From contig NZ_ABLD01000001.1 of NCBI RefSeq assembly GCF_000172415.1, positions 609,943 through 673,942 on the forward strand: DNA of 64,000 nt. The letters run 5' to 3'. The notes beneath the pieces are model-generated. The model searched no databases and had not been told where the DNA came from. It saw nothing but the letters and a program-made list of their open reading frames with translations. Below, piece by piece: positions 1 to 7,660 of the stretch. The number at the start of each line of letters is the position of its first letter. Within the stretch, counting starts at the first letter, position 1. The position numbers and the translations under genes were made by a program. Origin of the DNA: Paraburkholderia graminis C4D1M. GTDB lineage: Bacteria > Pseudomonadota > Gammaproteobacteria > Burkholderiales > Burkholderiaceae.

Positions 1-248
1 GTATGCATGATCTCGTTCGCGAAGTGCAGCAGCGCCGCCGCCGAAAACGGCGCGGCGATCACGATCGCGACCGTCACCGCAATCAGCTTCACGCCGTGCG
101 AAAGCGTCTGATCCTGCATCGACGTGATCGCCTGCAGGAACGACACGCCGAGTCCCACCAGCGCGGCGACGATCACGATAGGCAGCGAGATATACATGCA
201 GAGCAGCATGCCCTGAGTGGTGAAGCGAACGAGCGTGTCGATGTCCAT
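1..248 (-). CDS. sctS: Type III export apparatus protein SctS (HrcS/YscS/FliQ family), partial
   Basis: Inner-membrane export-gate subunit that packs with SctR and SctT in the T3SS export apparatus. The 82 visible codons read MDIDTLVRFTTQGMLL, a first hydrophobic helix, the family stretch SFLQAITSMQDQTL, and a second hydrophobic helix; the last few residues lie beyond base 1. The ATG at 248 is the only one of three nearby tandemly repeated ATGs in the correct frame. It is the last gene of the sctU-V-P-Q-R-S operon visible here. Family assignment is firm; the C-terminus is unseen. Confidence 0.93.
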   Translation of the reverse strand, partial: MDIDTLVRFTTQGMLLCMYISLPIVIVAALVGLGVSFLQAITSMQDQTLSHGVKLIAVTVAIVIAAPFSAAALLHFANEIMH

Positions 249-288
249 GAGTCGATGTCCATGAGTCGATGTCCATGAGTCGATGTTC
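238..288. repeat. 14-bp tandem repeat over the sctS start codon
   Basis: Three exact copies of TCGATGTCCATGAG (238-251, 252-265, 266-279) and a partial fourth copy. On the minus strand each unit holds an ATG, giving starts at 276, 262 and 248; because 14 is not a multiple of 3, only 248 is in frame with sctS. The array fills most of the sctR-sctS gap and looks like slippage duplication of the start region. Confidence 0.9.
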
Positions 289-302
289 CCGGTCTTTGCG
301 TG

Positions 303-952
303 CTAACGATACGTCATCACAAGGCCGTGAATCAGCGTCGACCAGCCGTCCATCACGACGAACAGAAGCAGCTTGAACGGAATCGCGACGTTGGTCGGCG
401 TGACCTGATTCAGGCCCATCGCGAGCAGCACATTGGCGATGATCAGATCGATGACGATAAACGCGATGTAGAGCAGAAAGCCGATCTTGAACGCGTCGGT
501 GAGTTCGGTCAGCGTGAAGGCGGGCGCGAGTACGATGAGGTCGTTTTCATGCAGGCTCGACGCGGCGTCTTTCGGCCACACGACATTCGCCGAGCGGATG
601 AAGAAGCGCTTTTCGCGCTCGTTCGTGTGCTTCTGCAAGAACGTGCGGAACGGTTCGCGCGCGGCGCTGAAGACCTGGATCAGCGCCTGAGTGGGCTGGC
701 CGGCGATCGTTTGGCCCTGCATCGATTGCATCGCTGCATGCCGACCGGGCGCCATCACGTACAGCGACACGAGTATCGCCACGCCGTTGAGCACCATGTT
801 GGGCGGCACTGCTGCACGCCGAGCGCATTGCGCAACAGGCCGAGCACCACCACGATCTTCGCGTAAGAGGTGACGACCATCGCGACGAAAGGGACGAGGC
901 TGATCGCAACGATGACGATCAGCAGTCCGGTGATGTCACTGAACTGGACCAT
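303..952 (-). pseudogene. sctR: Type III export apparatus protein SctR (HrcR/FliP family), broken by a 1-base frameshift
   Basis: Inner-membrane export-gate subunit. The ATG at 952 opens MVQFSDITGLLIVIVAI and reads family sequence to ALGVQQ, then leaves frame. The remaining family sequence (PPNMVLNGVAILVSLYVMAP through the C-terminal membrane helices to the stop at 303) continues in another frame from about 809. Restoring one base near 809-811 (CAGCAGTG to CAGCAGGTG on the minus strand) gives VQQVPPNMVLN and a protein of about 216 residues. The start overlaps the sctQ end by 17 bp, as in a coupled operon. SctR is indispensable in known T3SSs, so this is either a recent inactivating deletion or a sequencing error; no classical slippery heptamer is seen. 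Identity is firm; true status is unknown. Confidence 0.9.
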
Positions 953-1244
953 CGCCGTGCGCCATGCGCAAAATGCGGATGCCCAGATGATCGCCCACGG
1001 TCACGAGCTCGCCATAGCCGATGGTCTGGCCATGCGTGACCAGCTTGAGCTGCGCGTCGGCAACCGGCGTCGGCAGTTCGAGCACATAGCCGGGGCGCAA
1101 CGCATACAGTTGCGAGAGCGGCAGCGCGACGGTGTCGACTTCGAACTGGACGGGCAGATCGAGTTCGCCGATGTCGATCGGATTCGAATGTTGATCCGGT
1201 GCGAGCAAATCGTCCGGGCGAACAGGGTCCAGCTCATCGGTCAT
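936..1244 (-). CDS. SctQ-C: probable internal translation product of sctQ
   Basis: The ATG at 1244 inside sctQ (MTDELDPVRP) is preceded by AAGGAG six bases upstream (plus-strand ctcctt, 1251-1256), much better than the site at the sctQ start. It would give a 102-residue protein that is just the C-terminal SpoA domain. Several T3SSs are known to make such a short C-terminal SctQ product by internal initiation, and Pseudomonas syringae encodes it as a separate gene, hrcQB. Production here is inferred from the ribosome site and its exact placement at the domain edge. Confidence 0.65.
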   Translation of the reverse strand: MTDELDPVRPDDLLAPDQHSNPIDIGELDLPVQFEVDTVALPLSQLYALRPGYVLELPTPVADAQLKLVTHGQTIGYGELVTVGDHLGIRILRMAHGDGPVQ

Positions 1245-2276
1245 GATGGGCTCCTTCGTGAGTGAAAGCCTGCGGCCTTCAATGTTGACTTGCGCGTGAA
1301 CGCGCATCAGGCCGGGCGAGCCCCAGGCCACGGTGGCGCTCGCCGTCGCCGTCGCGGGCTCGGCGAGCGGGGGGGCGTGGGTCGTGGCGTGGGTCGTGCC
1401 GTTGGCGTCGGCTGGGTGAGCGGCGCAGGTTTCGTCGATGCGTTCTACGCCGCTGGCCGGCAGCAGCGCGCGCAGATTGCCCGGCAGCGAACGCAGCAAC
1501 ACATCGCCGGCTTCGAGCGCGCGCAACGTGTCGACGGGCAGACGGCGTGAGCCGAGTATCAGGCGTCCGGGCACTTTATAGCCGTCGAACGGCGCGCTGT
1601 TTTGTGTCTGCGATGAAGCGTGCGCACGAAAAGTGTCGGCGGTAAGGTGGACTTTGCGGGTGCCGTGCAATGCTTCGAGCGCGTCCACCACGGACGCAGC
1701 AAGCAGCACGCGCGCGCGATGCCGTGTGCCGTCGAGCGAGAAGGTCGCGTCGAATGTTGTGCAATCGTGTGCAGAAGTTTCAGGCGGCGTGCCGCGCGCT
1801 AGCTGCGTGACATGCATATCGCCGAGGCCGAGCGCAGCGAGCCGCTTCAGCAGCGGTTCGAGCAGCACACCGGCGACGGCGATGCGCAACGCGCGAGCCG
1901 TATCGCCGGGCACCGGCGCGCGAGAGAGCGTGCCGTCGGGCAGCGCGGCGATGTCGAGGGCAGGATACGCGGCGAGATCGAACAGCACGCGAACCGCGCC
2001 GGCCGCATGCGCGAGATCGAGCACGCCGGGCTGTTCGAGGGGCGCGTGACTGCGCCCGGCAGCGGGTTCGAGCGTCGCTTGCCAATCGACGATAGCGGCA
2101 TCGCGCGCGAGCCATTGCGCAGTGCCGGCATCGCAGACGAGCCGCGCGACGCGCGCGGCAAGCGGCGGCACGGCGCGAAGCGGCAGTCTTGCGATGGCCG
2201 CCGTTTGGGGAACCCTCGCCGCCGCACGTTCCGCGGCAGCGTCCACCCCTGGCATTTCGGCGATCGAATAACCCAT
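936..2276 (-). CDS. sctQ: Type III sorting-platform (C-ring) protein SctQ (HrcQ/YscQ)
   Basis: Cytoplasmic sorting-platform protein that docks chaperone-effector complexes below the export gate. It is 446 residues; the N-terminal two thirds is alanine/arginine-rich and weakly conserved, and the last ~100 residues form the SpoA (FliN-like) domain (DLPVQFEVDTVALPLSQL to the end). An internal ATG with a strong ribosome site begins exactly at that domain (separate entry). The called ATG at 2276 has a poor ribosome site, and the frame stays open upstream for about 20 codons with plausible SctQ-like residues, so the N-terminus may be longer from a non-ATG start. It overlaps sctR by 17 bp. Confidence 0.9.
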   Translation of the reverse strand: MGYSIAEMPGVDAAAERAAARVPQTAAIARLPLRAVPPLAARVARLVCDAGTAQWLARDAAIVDWQATLEPAAGRSHAPLEQPGVLDLAHAAGAVRVLFDLAAYPALDIAALPDGTLSRAPVPGDTARALRIAVAGVLLEPLLKRLAALGLGDMHVTQLARGTPPETSAHDCTTFDATFSLDGTRHRARVLLAASVVDALEALHGTRKVHLTADTFRAHASSQTQNSAPFDGYKVPGRLILGSRRLPVDTLRALEAGDVLLRSLPGNLRALLPASGVERIDETCAAHPADANGTTHATTHAPPLAEPATATASATVAWGSPGLMRVHAQVNIEGRRLSLTKEPIMTDELDPVRPDDLLAPDQHSNPIDIGELDLPVQFEVDTVALPLSQLYALRPGYVLELPTPVADAQLKLVTHGQTIGYGELVTVGDHLGIRILRMAHGDGPVQ

Positions 2277-2334
2277 GCGGCGTCGGTTCAGGAATGCGGC
2301 CAGCGTCGGCCAGGATAAACGACGGGCGGCGCGC

Positions 2335-3030
2335 TCACCACACCGTCAGTTCGATGTCGCGCGGCGTGCCCCACGCGTTCAGCAGCGAAGCGAGCTCGCG
2401 TTCGAGCATCGCACTGTGGTCGAAGAGTAACTGCCGCGTTTCGATGCCCCGCGTGTCGAACCGAAGCGACAACCAGAAACGCGAAAGAGACAGATAGAGC
2501 GTCGTGTCCGGCAGAATGCGTTCGTCGAGCGGAATGCGCACTTCCCAGTTGCCCGCGTCGCCGATCGCGGGGTCCGCGCAGAAGGCCGCGACCTCTCGCG
2601 CGAGCGAGCGCGCCAGTTCGAGGAAATGGCCTTGCGTGCGAAAGAGGGCGTCGACGGCGGGCATCGTCGCTGGCGGCAGGCGCTGTAGCAACGCTTCGTG
2701 AGCGGCGAAAGCGCGTTCCGATGCATGCGCGCTTTCATCGGCGGCATGGGCTTCGGTCTCGGCTTCTGTTTCGGCGCTTGAATCGCGGGCGTGATCGTCG
2801 CCGAAGCGGTTCGCGTGCGCGTCGTCGTCTGCCGCGCCGTTTGCTGCGCACGCGCACTCGGCTTGCGACGCGCCTGCGGCTTCGTCGAATGAAACCGGCG
2901 TGCGTTGCGAGCGCGTGCGACGCACCAGCGCCGCGTAATCGAAACGCCGCGCGCGCGCGGCGTCGGCGGCGGGACGCGAATCGGCGTCGGACGGAATGAT
3001 GCGCAACGGCCGCGGTTCGATGATCGTCAT
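2335..3030 (-). CDS. sctP: Type III secretion protein SctP (HpaP/HrpP-like substrate-switch protein)
   Basis: Protein of 231 residues located between sctV and sctQ, the place of hpaP in Ralstonia-type clusters. The N-terminal half is charged and low in complexity (acidic/alanine stretch around residues 75-110). The C-terminal half has the conserved-looking fold ending in LYLSLSRFWLSLRFDTRG and IELTVW, as in the SctP/FliK-type C-terminal domain. These proteins act in needle/pilus length control and in switching export to late substrates. The ATG at 3030 lies 29 bp after the sctV stop. Family call rests on position plus the C-terminal pattern. Confidence 0.75.
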   Translation of the reverse strand: MTIIEPRPLRIIPSDADSRPAADAARARRFDYAALVRRTRSQRTPVSFDEAAGASQAECACAANGAADDDAHANRFGDDHARDSSAETEAETEAHAADESAHASERAFAAHEALLQRLPPATMPAVDALFRTQGHFLELARSLAREVAAFCADPAIGDAGNWEVRIPLDERILPDTTLYLSLSRFWLSLRFDTRGIETRQLLFDHSAMLERELASLLNAWGTPRDIELTVW

Positions 3031-3059
3031 GAGCGTGAACGTGAAGGCGATCGGCGCGG

Positions 3060-5144
3060 CTAGATCGTCACGCGGCCGAGCGGCTGCAGTTCGACATGCT
3101 CGCCGAGTTCCTGATACGAGTAGACGGCGAGCCAGCCGAGCCGCGCCTCGATCATGCGGCGCACGTAGCGGCGTATATCCATCGACGTGACGAGTGCGAC
3201 GCCGTCACGCGGCGTATCGCCTACAAACGATTGAATGCGGTCGATCAGAAAACCGACTTCATCGGGCGGCAGAGCGAGGAAGTTGCCCGTCGGCGTCTGC
3301 TTGATCGCCTGGCGGATATGCTGCTCGACCGGCAGATCGAACAGCACCGCCGGCAATTGCCGGCCCGCGCCCGCCGCGCGATGCGCGAGAAAGCGCGCTA
3401 GATCGCCGCGCACGTATTCGGTGAGCATCAGCATGTCCTTTTCTTTTGCGCCCCACACGACGAGGCTCTCCAGAATATTGCGCACGTTGCGGATCGGAAT
3501 CTGCTCTTCCAGCAGCCGGCGAAGTACATCGGCGATACGCTGGGGCGGCAGCACTTTCTGCACTTCGGCGACGAGTCCCGGATACTCGGCGTTCTGCTGA
3601 TCGAGTATCCATTGCACTTCCTGAATGCCGAGAAAGAGCGACGCATGTTTGCGCAGCATCGCCACCGACGCATGCGCGATCACCTGTTCGGCGCGCCACG
3701 CCGGTTGCTTCGGCGGCAGGCTCTTTTCGTCGATCCACCACGTGGGCCCAGGCCCGCCGTCGAGTCCCCGGCGTTTTTCACTACGCGCGGCGAGTGCTTC
3801 GCTGTCGGCGGAAAGCGGCTCGCGTGTGCCCGTGAGCCTCGGGTCCGGCAGCATCACCTTGCCGGGCGGCAATTCGATTGCGCAATACGGCACATCGTGC
3901 ATCAGCAGTTCGCAGCTCGACGCGGGCAACTCGTCGCTGGTCCACATCGTGATACCGGGAAACGGCAAGCCGAGATACTCCTGCAAACGCGCGCGTTCGG
4001 TTTCGAACGAGCGGTCGAGCGCGGCCGTCGACAGGCGCGCGACGAGGTCGGGCGAGATGCGCACGCCGAGCGGGCAGGTGAACTGCGGCGCACGCGTGAG
4101 AATCGCGGGCGTCTCGGCTTTGGAGCCGGCGCGCTGCATTGCGTTGACGGCCTCGCCCGCATGCGTGGTCGCGGCGGGCTTGCGCTTGCCGAGCCGATAG
4201 CCGCAGAACGCGAGGATCGCCGCGAGCAGCAGGAACAGCGATGTCGGAAAGCCGGGCACGGCGGCAAAGCCGAGCAGCAGCAGGCTCGCGAAGTAGAGCG
4301 CGCGGGCGCTTGCCGACAACTGGCGACCGATCTCGTCGCCGAGCGACAGAGGCCGCGCGTCGCGTTCGTCGGAGACGCGGGTGATCATCACGCCCGCGGC
4401 CACCGAAAGCAGCAGCGACGGAATCTGCGAGACCATAGCGTCGCCGACCGACAGAATCGAAAAGCGGTTCGCCGCTTCGCCCGCCGTCATCTCGTGATAC
4501 GCGACGCCCACCGCGATCCCCGCAATGATGTTGATGAGCGTGATGATGAGCCCGGCCACCGCATCGCCCTTGACGAACTTCATCGCGCCGTCCATGCCGC
4601 CGTGCAACTGGCTTTCGACGGCCAGCGTCGCGCGCTTGCGGCGCGCCTCTTCGGGCGTGAGAAGGTTCGCGCGCAGATCGGCGTCGATGCTCATCTGTTT
4701 GCCGGGCAACGCGTCGAGCGTGAAGCGCGCGCCGACTTCGGCCACGCGTTCGGAGCCTTTCGCGATCACGATGAACTGCACGGTCGTGATGATCACGAAG
4801 ACGACCATGCCGACCACAAGGTTGCCGCCCACCACGAGTTCGCCGAAACTTTCGATGATGTTGCCCGCGTCCGCGTGCAGCAGAATCGACTTGGTCGACG
4901 CAATGTTCAGCGAAAGCCGGTACAGCGTCGTGAAAAGCAGCAGCGACGGAAACACCGAAAGCGACACCACGTTGGGCACATACATGGTCACCATCAGCAA
5001 GGTCACGCTGATCGTGATGTTGATCGCGAGCAGGATGTCGATCAGAAACGGCGGCAGCGGCAGGATCATCAGCGAGATGATCGCGACCACCAGCAACGCG
5101 ATGCCGATCTCACCGACGGCGGGTAGCTTAAGTGTCTTGAACAT
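3060..5144 (-). CDS. sctV: Type III export gate protein SctV (HrcV/FlhA family)
   Basis: Major export-gate protein, 694 residues. The start MFKTLKLPAVGEIGIALL fits the family; longer in-frame upstream sequence belongs to overlapping sctU. Residues about 15-330 hold the eight-helix membrane domain with FHIPEP signatures (LYRLSLNIASTKSILL, KGSERVAEVGARFTLDALPG, KQMSIDADLR). The cytoplasmic domain (about 360-694), which forms a nonamer ring and binds chaperones, follows. Its start overlaps the sctU end by 17 bp. Intact and full length. Confidence 0.97.
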   Translation of the reverse strand: MFKTLKLPAVGEIGIALLVVAIISLMILPLPPFLIDILLAINITISVTLLMVTMYVPNVVSLSVFPSLLLFTTLYRLSLNIASTKSILLHADAGNIIESFGELVVGGNLVVGMVVFVIITTVQFIVIAKGSERVAEVGARFTLDALPGKQMSIDADLRANLLTPEEARRKRATLAVESQLHGGMDGAMKFVKGDAVAGLIITLINIIAGIAVGVAYHEMTAGEAANRFSILSVGDAMVSQIPSLLLSVAAGVMITRVSDERDARPLSLGDEIGRQLSASARALYFASLLLLGFAAVPGFPTSLFLLLAAILAFCGYRLGKRKPAATTHAGEAVNAMQRAGSKAETPAILTRAPQFTCPLGVRISPDLVARLSTAALDRSFETERARLQEYLGLPFPGITMWTSDELPASSCELLMHDVPYCAIELPPGKVMLPDPRLTGTREPLSADSEALAARSEKRRGLDGGPGPTWWIDEKSLPPKQPAWRAEQVIAHASVAMLRKHASLFLGIQEVQWILDQQNAEYPGLVAEVQKVLPPQRIADVLRRLLEEQIPIRNVRNILESLVVWGAKEKDMLMLTEYVRGDLARFLAHRAAGAGRQLPAVLFDLPVEQHIRQAIKQTPTGNFLALPPDEVGFLIDRIQSFVGDTPRDGVALVTSMDIRRYVRRMIEARLGWLAVYSYQELGEHVELQPLGRVTI

Positions 5145-6249
5145 CGCGGCTCTTGAGGTTGTCGTGGTTGTCGTGGCTGTGCCCGCCGTGCGGGCTCTCG
5201 ATTTGCCGCGCGCCGATCGCGTCGACCCAGCGGAGAATCGCGGCGACGGTCTCGAACAGCTCTTCGGGAATCGGCTCGTCGATGCCGACCCTGTAGAGCG
5301 CGCGCGCGACCGGCGGGTTGCCGATGATCGGCACATTCGCGTCGCGCGCGAAGCGCCGCAACTGCGCCGCGCTTTCGTCCATGCCGCGCGCGATCACGAG
5401 CGGCAACGGATGCTCGGCCGGCGCATAGCGGATCGCGACCGCATAGTGCGTCGGGTTCACAATCAGCGCATTCGCGAAGCCGACGCGCTGCGCGGGCGCT
5501 GCCGACGTCGCGAATTCGCGCGCGAGCTTCTTGCGTTCCGCCTTGATTTTCGGGTCGCCGTCCATCTGTTTGCGTTCGCGTTTGACTTCGTCCTTCGACA
5601 TCTTCAGCTTGCGCAGAAACAGCACGCGTTGCAGCTTGACGTCGATCACGCCGATCGCGATGAACACGGCCACCGCGACGGCGAAGAGCTTGATCAGCAG
5701 CGACCAGAAGAGCTTCGACAATTCCGGCAGCGGCTGATACAGCGAACCGACGATCAACGGCAAAATCCATTTGATCGTGAACCACATCACCACGCCGATA
5801 ATCGCGGCCTTGACGATCATCTTCACGAGGTCGATCACCGTGCGCCACGAAAAAATCCGCTTCACGCCGTCGACGGGGCTCACGTGCTTCAGATCGGGCA
5901 CGACTGGTTTGGTCGCGATCTGAAAGCCCACTTGCGGCATCAGCGCGGCCACTGCCGCGAGCGCCGCGGCGCCCACGCACGGCACGATCACGATTAGCGC
6001 CTGTTTACCGAGGTCGAACAGCTTGCCGTACATGAGCGGCTGATCGTGGTTGCCCGACGCGAACTCGAGCGCGGTCGTCACGATCGAACGCAGCGCCCCG
6101 CCGAAGCTCGCCGCCGCGAACGCGAGTACGCCGACGACGGCGGCCATCGTCGCGGCGTCGACCAGGTCGGCGCTCTTCGACGTCTCGCCGTCCTTGCGTG
6201 TGTCGCGCAGGCGTTTGTCGGTAGGCTGCTCGGTTTTTTCTTCGCTCAT
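5128..6249 (-). CDS. sctU: Type III autocleaving switch protein SctU (HrcU/FlhB family)
   Basis: Export-gate protein that self-cleaves to switch substrate class, 373 residues. It starts MSEEKTEQPTDKRLRDTRKD, the usual basic leader, followed by four membrane helices (about 30-215) and a cytoplasmic domain with the autocleavage motif N265-P266-T267-H268 in LIVNPTHYAVAIRY. The C-terminal tail is His/Asp-rich (GGHSHDNHDN). It is the first gene of the minus-strand operon and faces hrpB1; a full hrp promoter lies 105-165 bp upstream. Confidence 0.97.
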   Translation of the reverse strand: MSEEKTEQPTDKRLRDTRKDGETSKSADLVDAATMAAVVGVLAFAAASFGGALRSIVTTALEFASGNHDQPLMYGKLFDLGKQALIVIVPCVGAAALAAVAALMPQVGFQIATKPVVPDLKHVSPVDGVKRIFSWRTVIDLVKMIVKAAIIGVVMWFTIKWILPLIVGSLYQPLPELSKLFWSLLIKLFAVAVAVFIAIGVIDVKLQRVLFLRKLKMSKDEVKRERKQMDGDPKIKAERKKLAREFATSAAPAQRVGFANALIVNPTHYAVAIRYAPAEHPLPLVIARGMDESAAQLRRFARDANVPIIGNPPVARALYRVGIDEPIPEELFETVAAILRWVDAIGARQIESPHGGHSHDNHDNLKSRDVQDT

Positions 6250-6353
6250 GACATTCCGCTCGGGTCATCGCATGCGCTGGGTGCCGCTGTATGCCGTCGT
6301 GTATGCCGCTGTGTTTGATATGCGGTCACGAGGCTCCTTGCCCTGGTAGCCCG

Positions 6354-6414
6354 ACGGTAGCGGGCCGCTCGCCACGCGGCGCTGCGGATGCGAAGCCCGC
6401 GTCCGGCAAACGAA
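6354..6414 (-). promoter_or_regulatory. hrp_II/PIP-box promoter of the sctU operon
   Basis: Read on the minus strand: TTCGT (6414-6410), 15 bases, TTCGC (6394-6390), exactly 30 bases, then TACCGT (6359-6354). This fits the consensus TTCGB-N15-TTCGB-N30-32-YANNNT without mismatch. In Ralstonia and Xanthomonas this element is bound by the AraC-type activator HrpB/HrpX; a HrpB homologue is encoded at 29062. Confidence 0.9.
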
Positions 6415-6467
6415 GCGACGCAGTTCGGGCTCGCGGCGCTGCATGACACGGCACGCCGCTCGCCCAC

Positions 6468-6528
6468 TTCGCGTGGATCACGCTCGCTTCGTATCGCGCA
6501 TTTGCGGCGCAAAGCGCAGCGGTATCCT
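6468..6528 (+). promoter_or_regulatory. hrp_II/PIP-box promoter of the hrpB1 operon
   Basis: TTCGC (6468-6472), 15 bases, TTCGT (6488-6492), 30 bases, TATCCT (6523-6528): a perfect match to the same consensus, in the direction of hrpB1, whose start codon lies 88 bp downstream. Confidence 0.9.
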
Positions 6529-6616
6529 GGTGCATCGCTGCGCGCCGCATGCCGATGCTGACTCGGCCTTGCGCGGCAGCGCTTCGTCGACAAGTCCATC
6601 AGCAGGAGTTCTCGCC

Positions 6617-7192
6617 ATGAGTACCGCCACGCCGGATTACCTCAACTGCAGTCAGGCCATTGTGGGCGGTCTGATCGACACGCTGTCCTGCGCGCTGCTC
6701 AACAATTTTCCGACGCTCGAAGCCGATCCGTACGACATCGAATTGACGCTCGACGCGCTGCGTCTGTTGCGCCCGCGAATGGCCGAGCTCGACACGATGG
6801 AAGCCGTGCTCTACATGCAGCGCGGCCATTGGGACGATGCGATTCGCGTGTTCTCGCGCGTGATCGAAGGCGCGCCGCATTTCTCGTATGCGAAGGCGTT
6901 GCTCGCGTTCTGCCTGTCCGTGAAGGGCGATGCCGGCTGGCGTCAATGGGCGAGCGCCGCGCTCGCGCAGAACCCGGACCGCGACACGCGCCAGCTCGTG
7001 CGCGCGCTCGAAGCTCGCGACGATCTGCGCGAGGCGATTCGCGTCTATCGCAACGGCGGCACCTTCGAAGTGCCGCTGTCGATCACCGCGCTCAACGACG
7101 ACCTGCCGCAAGAGCCGCCCGCCATGAGCCCGCCGCCGCCCACTGCCGCGCATAACGAGGCGATCGCGCAGCAAGGCTATTTGCGCATCTGA
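6617..7192 (+). CDS. hrpB1: HrpB1/HrpK family type III secretion protein
   Basis: Protein of 191 residues, first gene of the plus-strand T3SS operon, as in Ralstonia/Xanthomonas clusters. The ATG at 6617 has AGCAGGAG about 10 bases upstream; the longer open frame upstream runs through the promoter and is ignored. It is helical and TPR-like (DALRLLRPRMAELDTMEAVL, HWDDAIRVFSRVIEGAPHF), with a proline-rich tail (MSPPPPTAAH). HrpB1 proteins are soluble or periplasmic T3SS factors needed for pilus function in Xanthomonas. A shorter relative is encoded at 25905. Confidence 0.88.
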   Translation: MSTATPDYLNCSQAIVGGLIDTLSCALLNNFPTLEADPYDIELTLDALRLLRPRMAELDTMEAVLYMQRGHWDDAIRVFSRVIEGAPHFSYAKALLAFCLSVKGDAGWRQWASAALAQNPDRDTRQLVRALEARDDLREAIRVYRNGGTFEVPLSITALNDDLPQEPPAMSPPPPTAAHNEAIAQQGYLRI

Positions 7193-7258
7193 TTATCTGT
7201 TCGCGGCGGTCGGCATGATGCTACGTCATCCGAAACATTCAACGGCACGAGGCTGAGC

Positions 7259-7657
7259 ATGACACTTCCTGTGACGAACCAGCAGATCGCGGCCGCGTTG
7301 CAAGCGGCAGCGCCGGCATCGCACGCGGCCGGTGGCGACGCATCGCTGCAACAGGCCGGCGACCGCTTCAAATCGCTGATGCAGAATCCGCGCATGGCGC
7401 CGCCCAATCGCGGCGACGACATGAGTACCAATGTGATCGCGAAGATGGCGGCGTCGCAGGACGCGGAGATCCAGAAGTCGGTGAACGACGTGGTCGCGTT
7501 GTCGAGCCAGGCGAACAGCATGTCGGTCCAGGAGATGACCGCCGCCGCGATGAAAGCGACGCTCGAACTCGCCAGCACGCAACTCGACATGGAGGCCAAG
7601 ATGGGCGTGGTCAACTCGTCGAAGTCGTCGGTTGAAACGCTGATGAAGAATCAATAG
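7259..7657 (+). CDS. hrpB2: HrpB2 / inner-rod protein SctI
   Basis: Small early secreted T3SS protein of 132 residues thought to form the inner rod. The N-terminus is alanine/glutamine-rich. The C-terminal half has the conserved HrpB2 pattern (QSVxDVVALSSQANSM-type region, MKATLELASTQLDMEAK, then SSVETLMKNQ at the end). It sits between hrpB1 and sctJ, its standard place, with 66 bp to hrpB1 and 3 bp to sctJ. Calling it SctI follows the usual equivalence for Hrp2 systems. Confidence 0.85.
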   Translation: MTLPVTNQQIAAALQAAAPASHAAGGDASLQQAGDRFKSLMQNPRMAPPNRGDDMSTNVIAKMAASQDAEIQKSVNDVVALSSQANSMSVQEMTAAAMKATLELASTQLDMEAKMGVVNSSKSSVETLMKNQ

Positions 7658-7660
7658 CCC

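Larger units (their letters stand above)
6250..6616. other. Divergent regulatory region between sctU and hrpB1
   Basis: 367 bp without a credible gene. It holds two back-to-back hrp_II/PIP promoters, one for each T3SS operon (separate entries), leaving leaders of about 100 bp toward sctU and 80 bp toward hrpB1. Confidence 0.85.

Noticed and set aside
238..288. CRISPR-like array at the sctS start
   Set aside because: Units are 14 bp, directly adjacent, with no spacers; simple tandem duplication.
809..815. Programmed ribosomal frameshift in sctR
   Set aside because: No slippery heptamer or following stem-loop is evident, and other SctR genes are read in one frame; a lost base is simpler.
3612..5126. 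504-codon plus-strand open frame inside sctV
   Set aside because: Antisense shadow of sctV, which shows strong FHIPEP family sequence.
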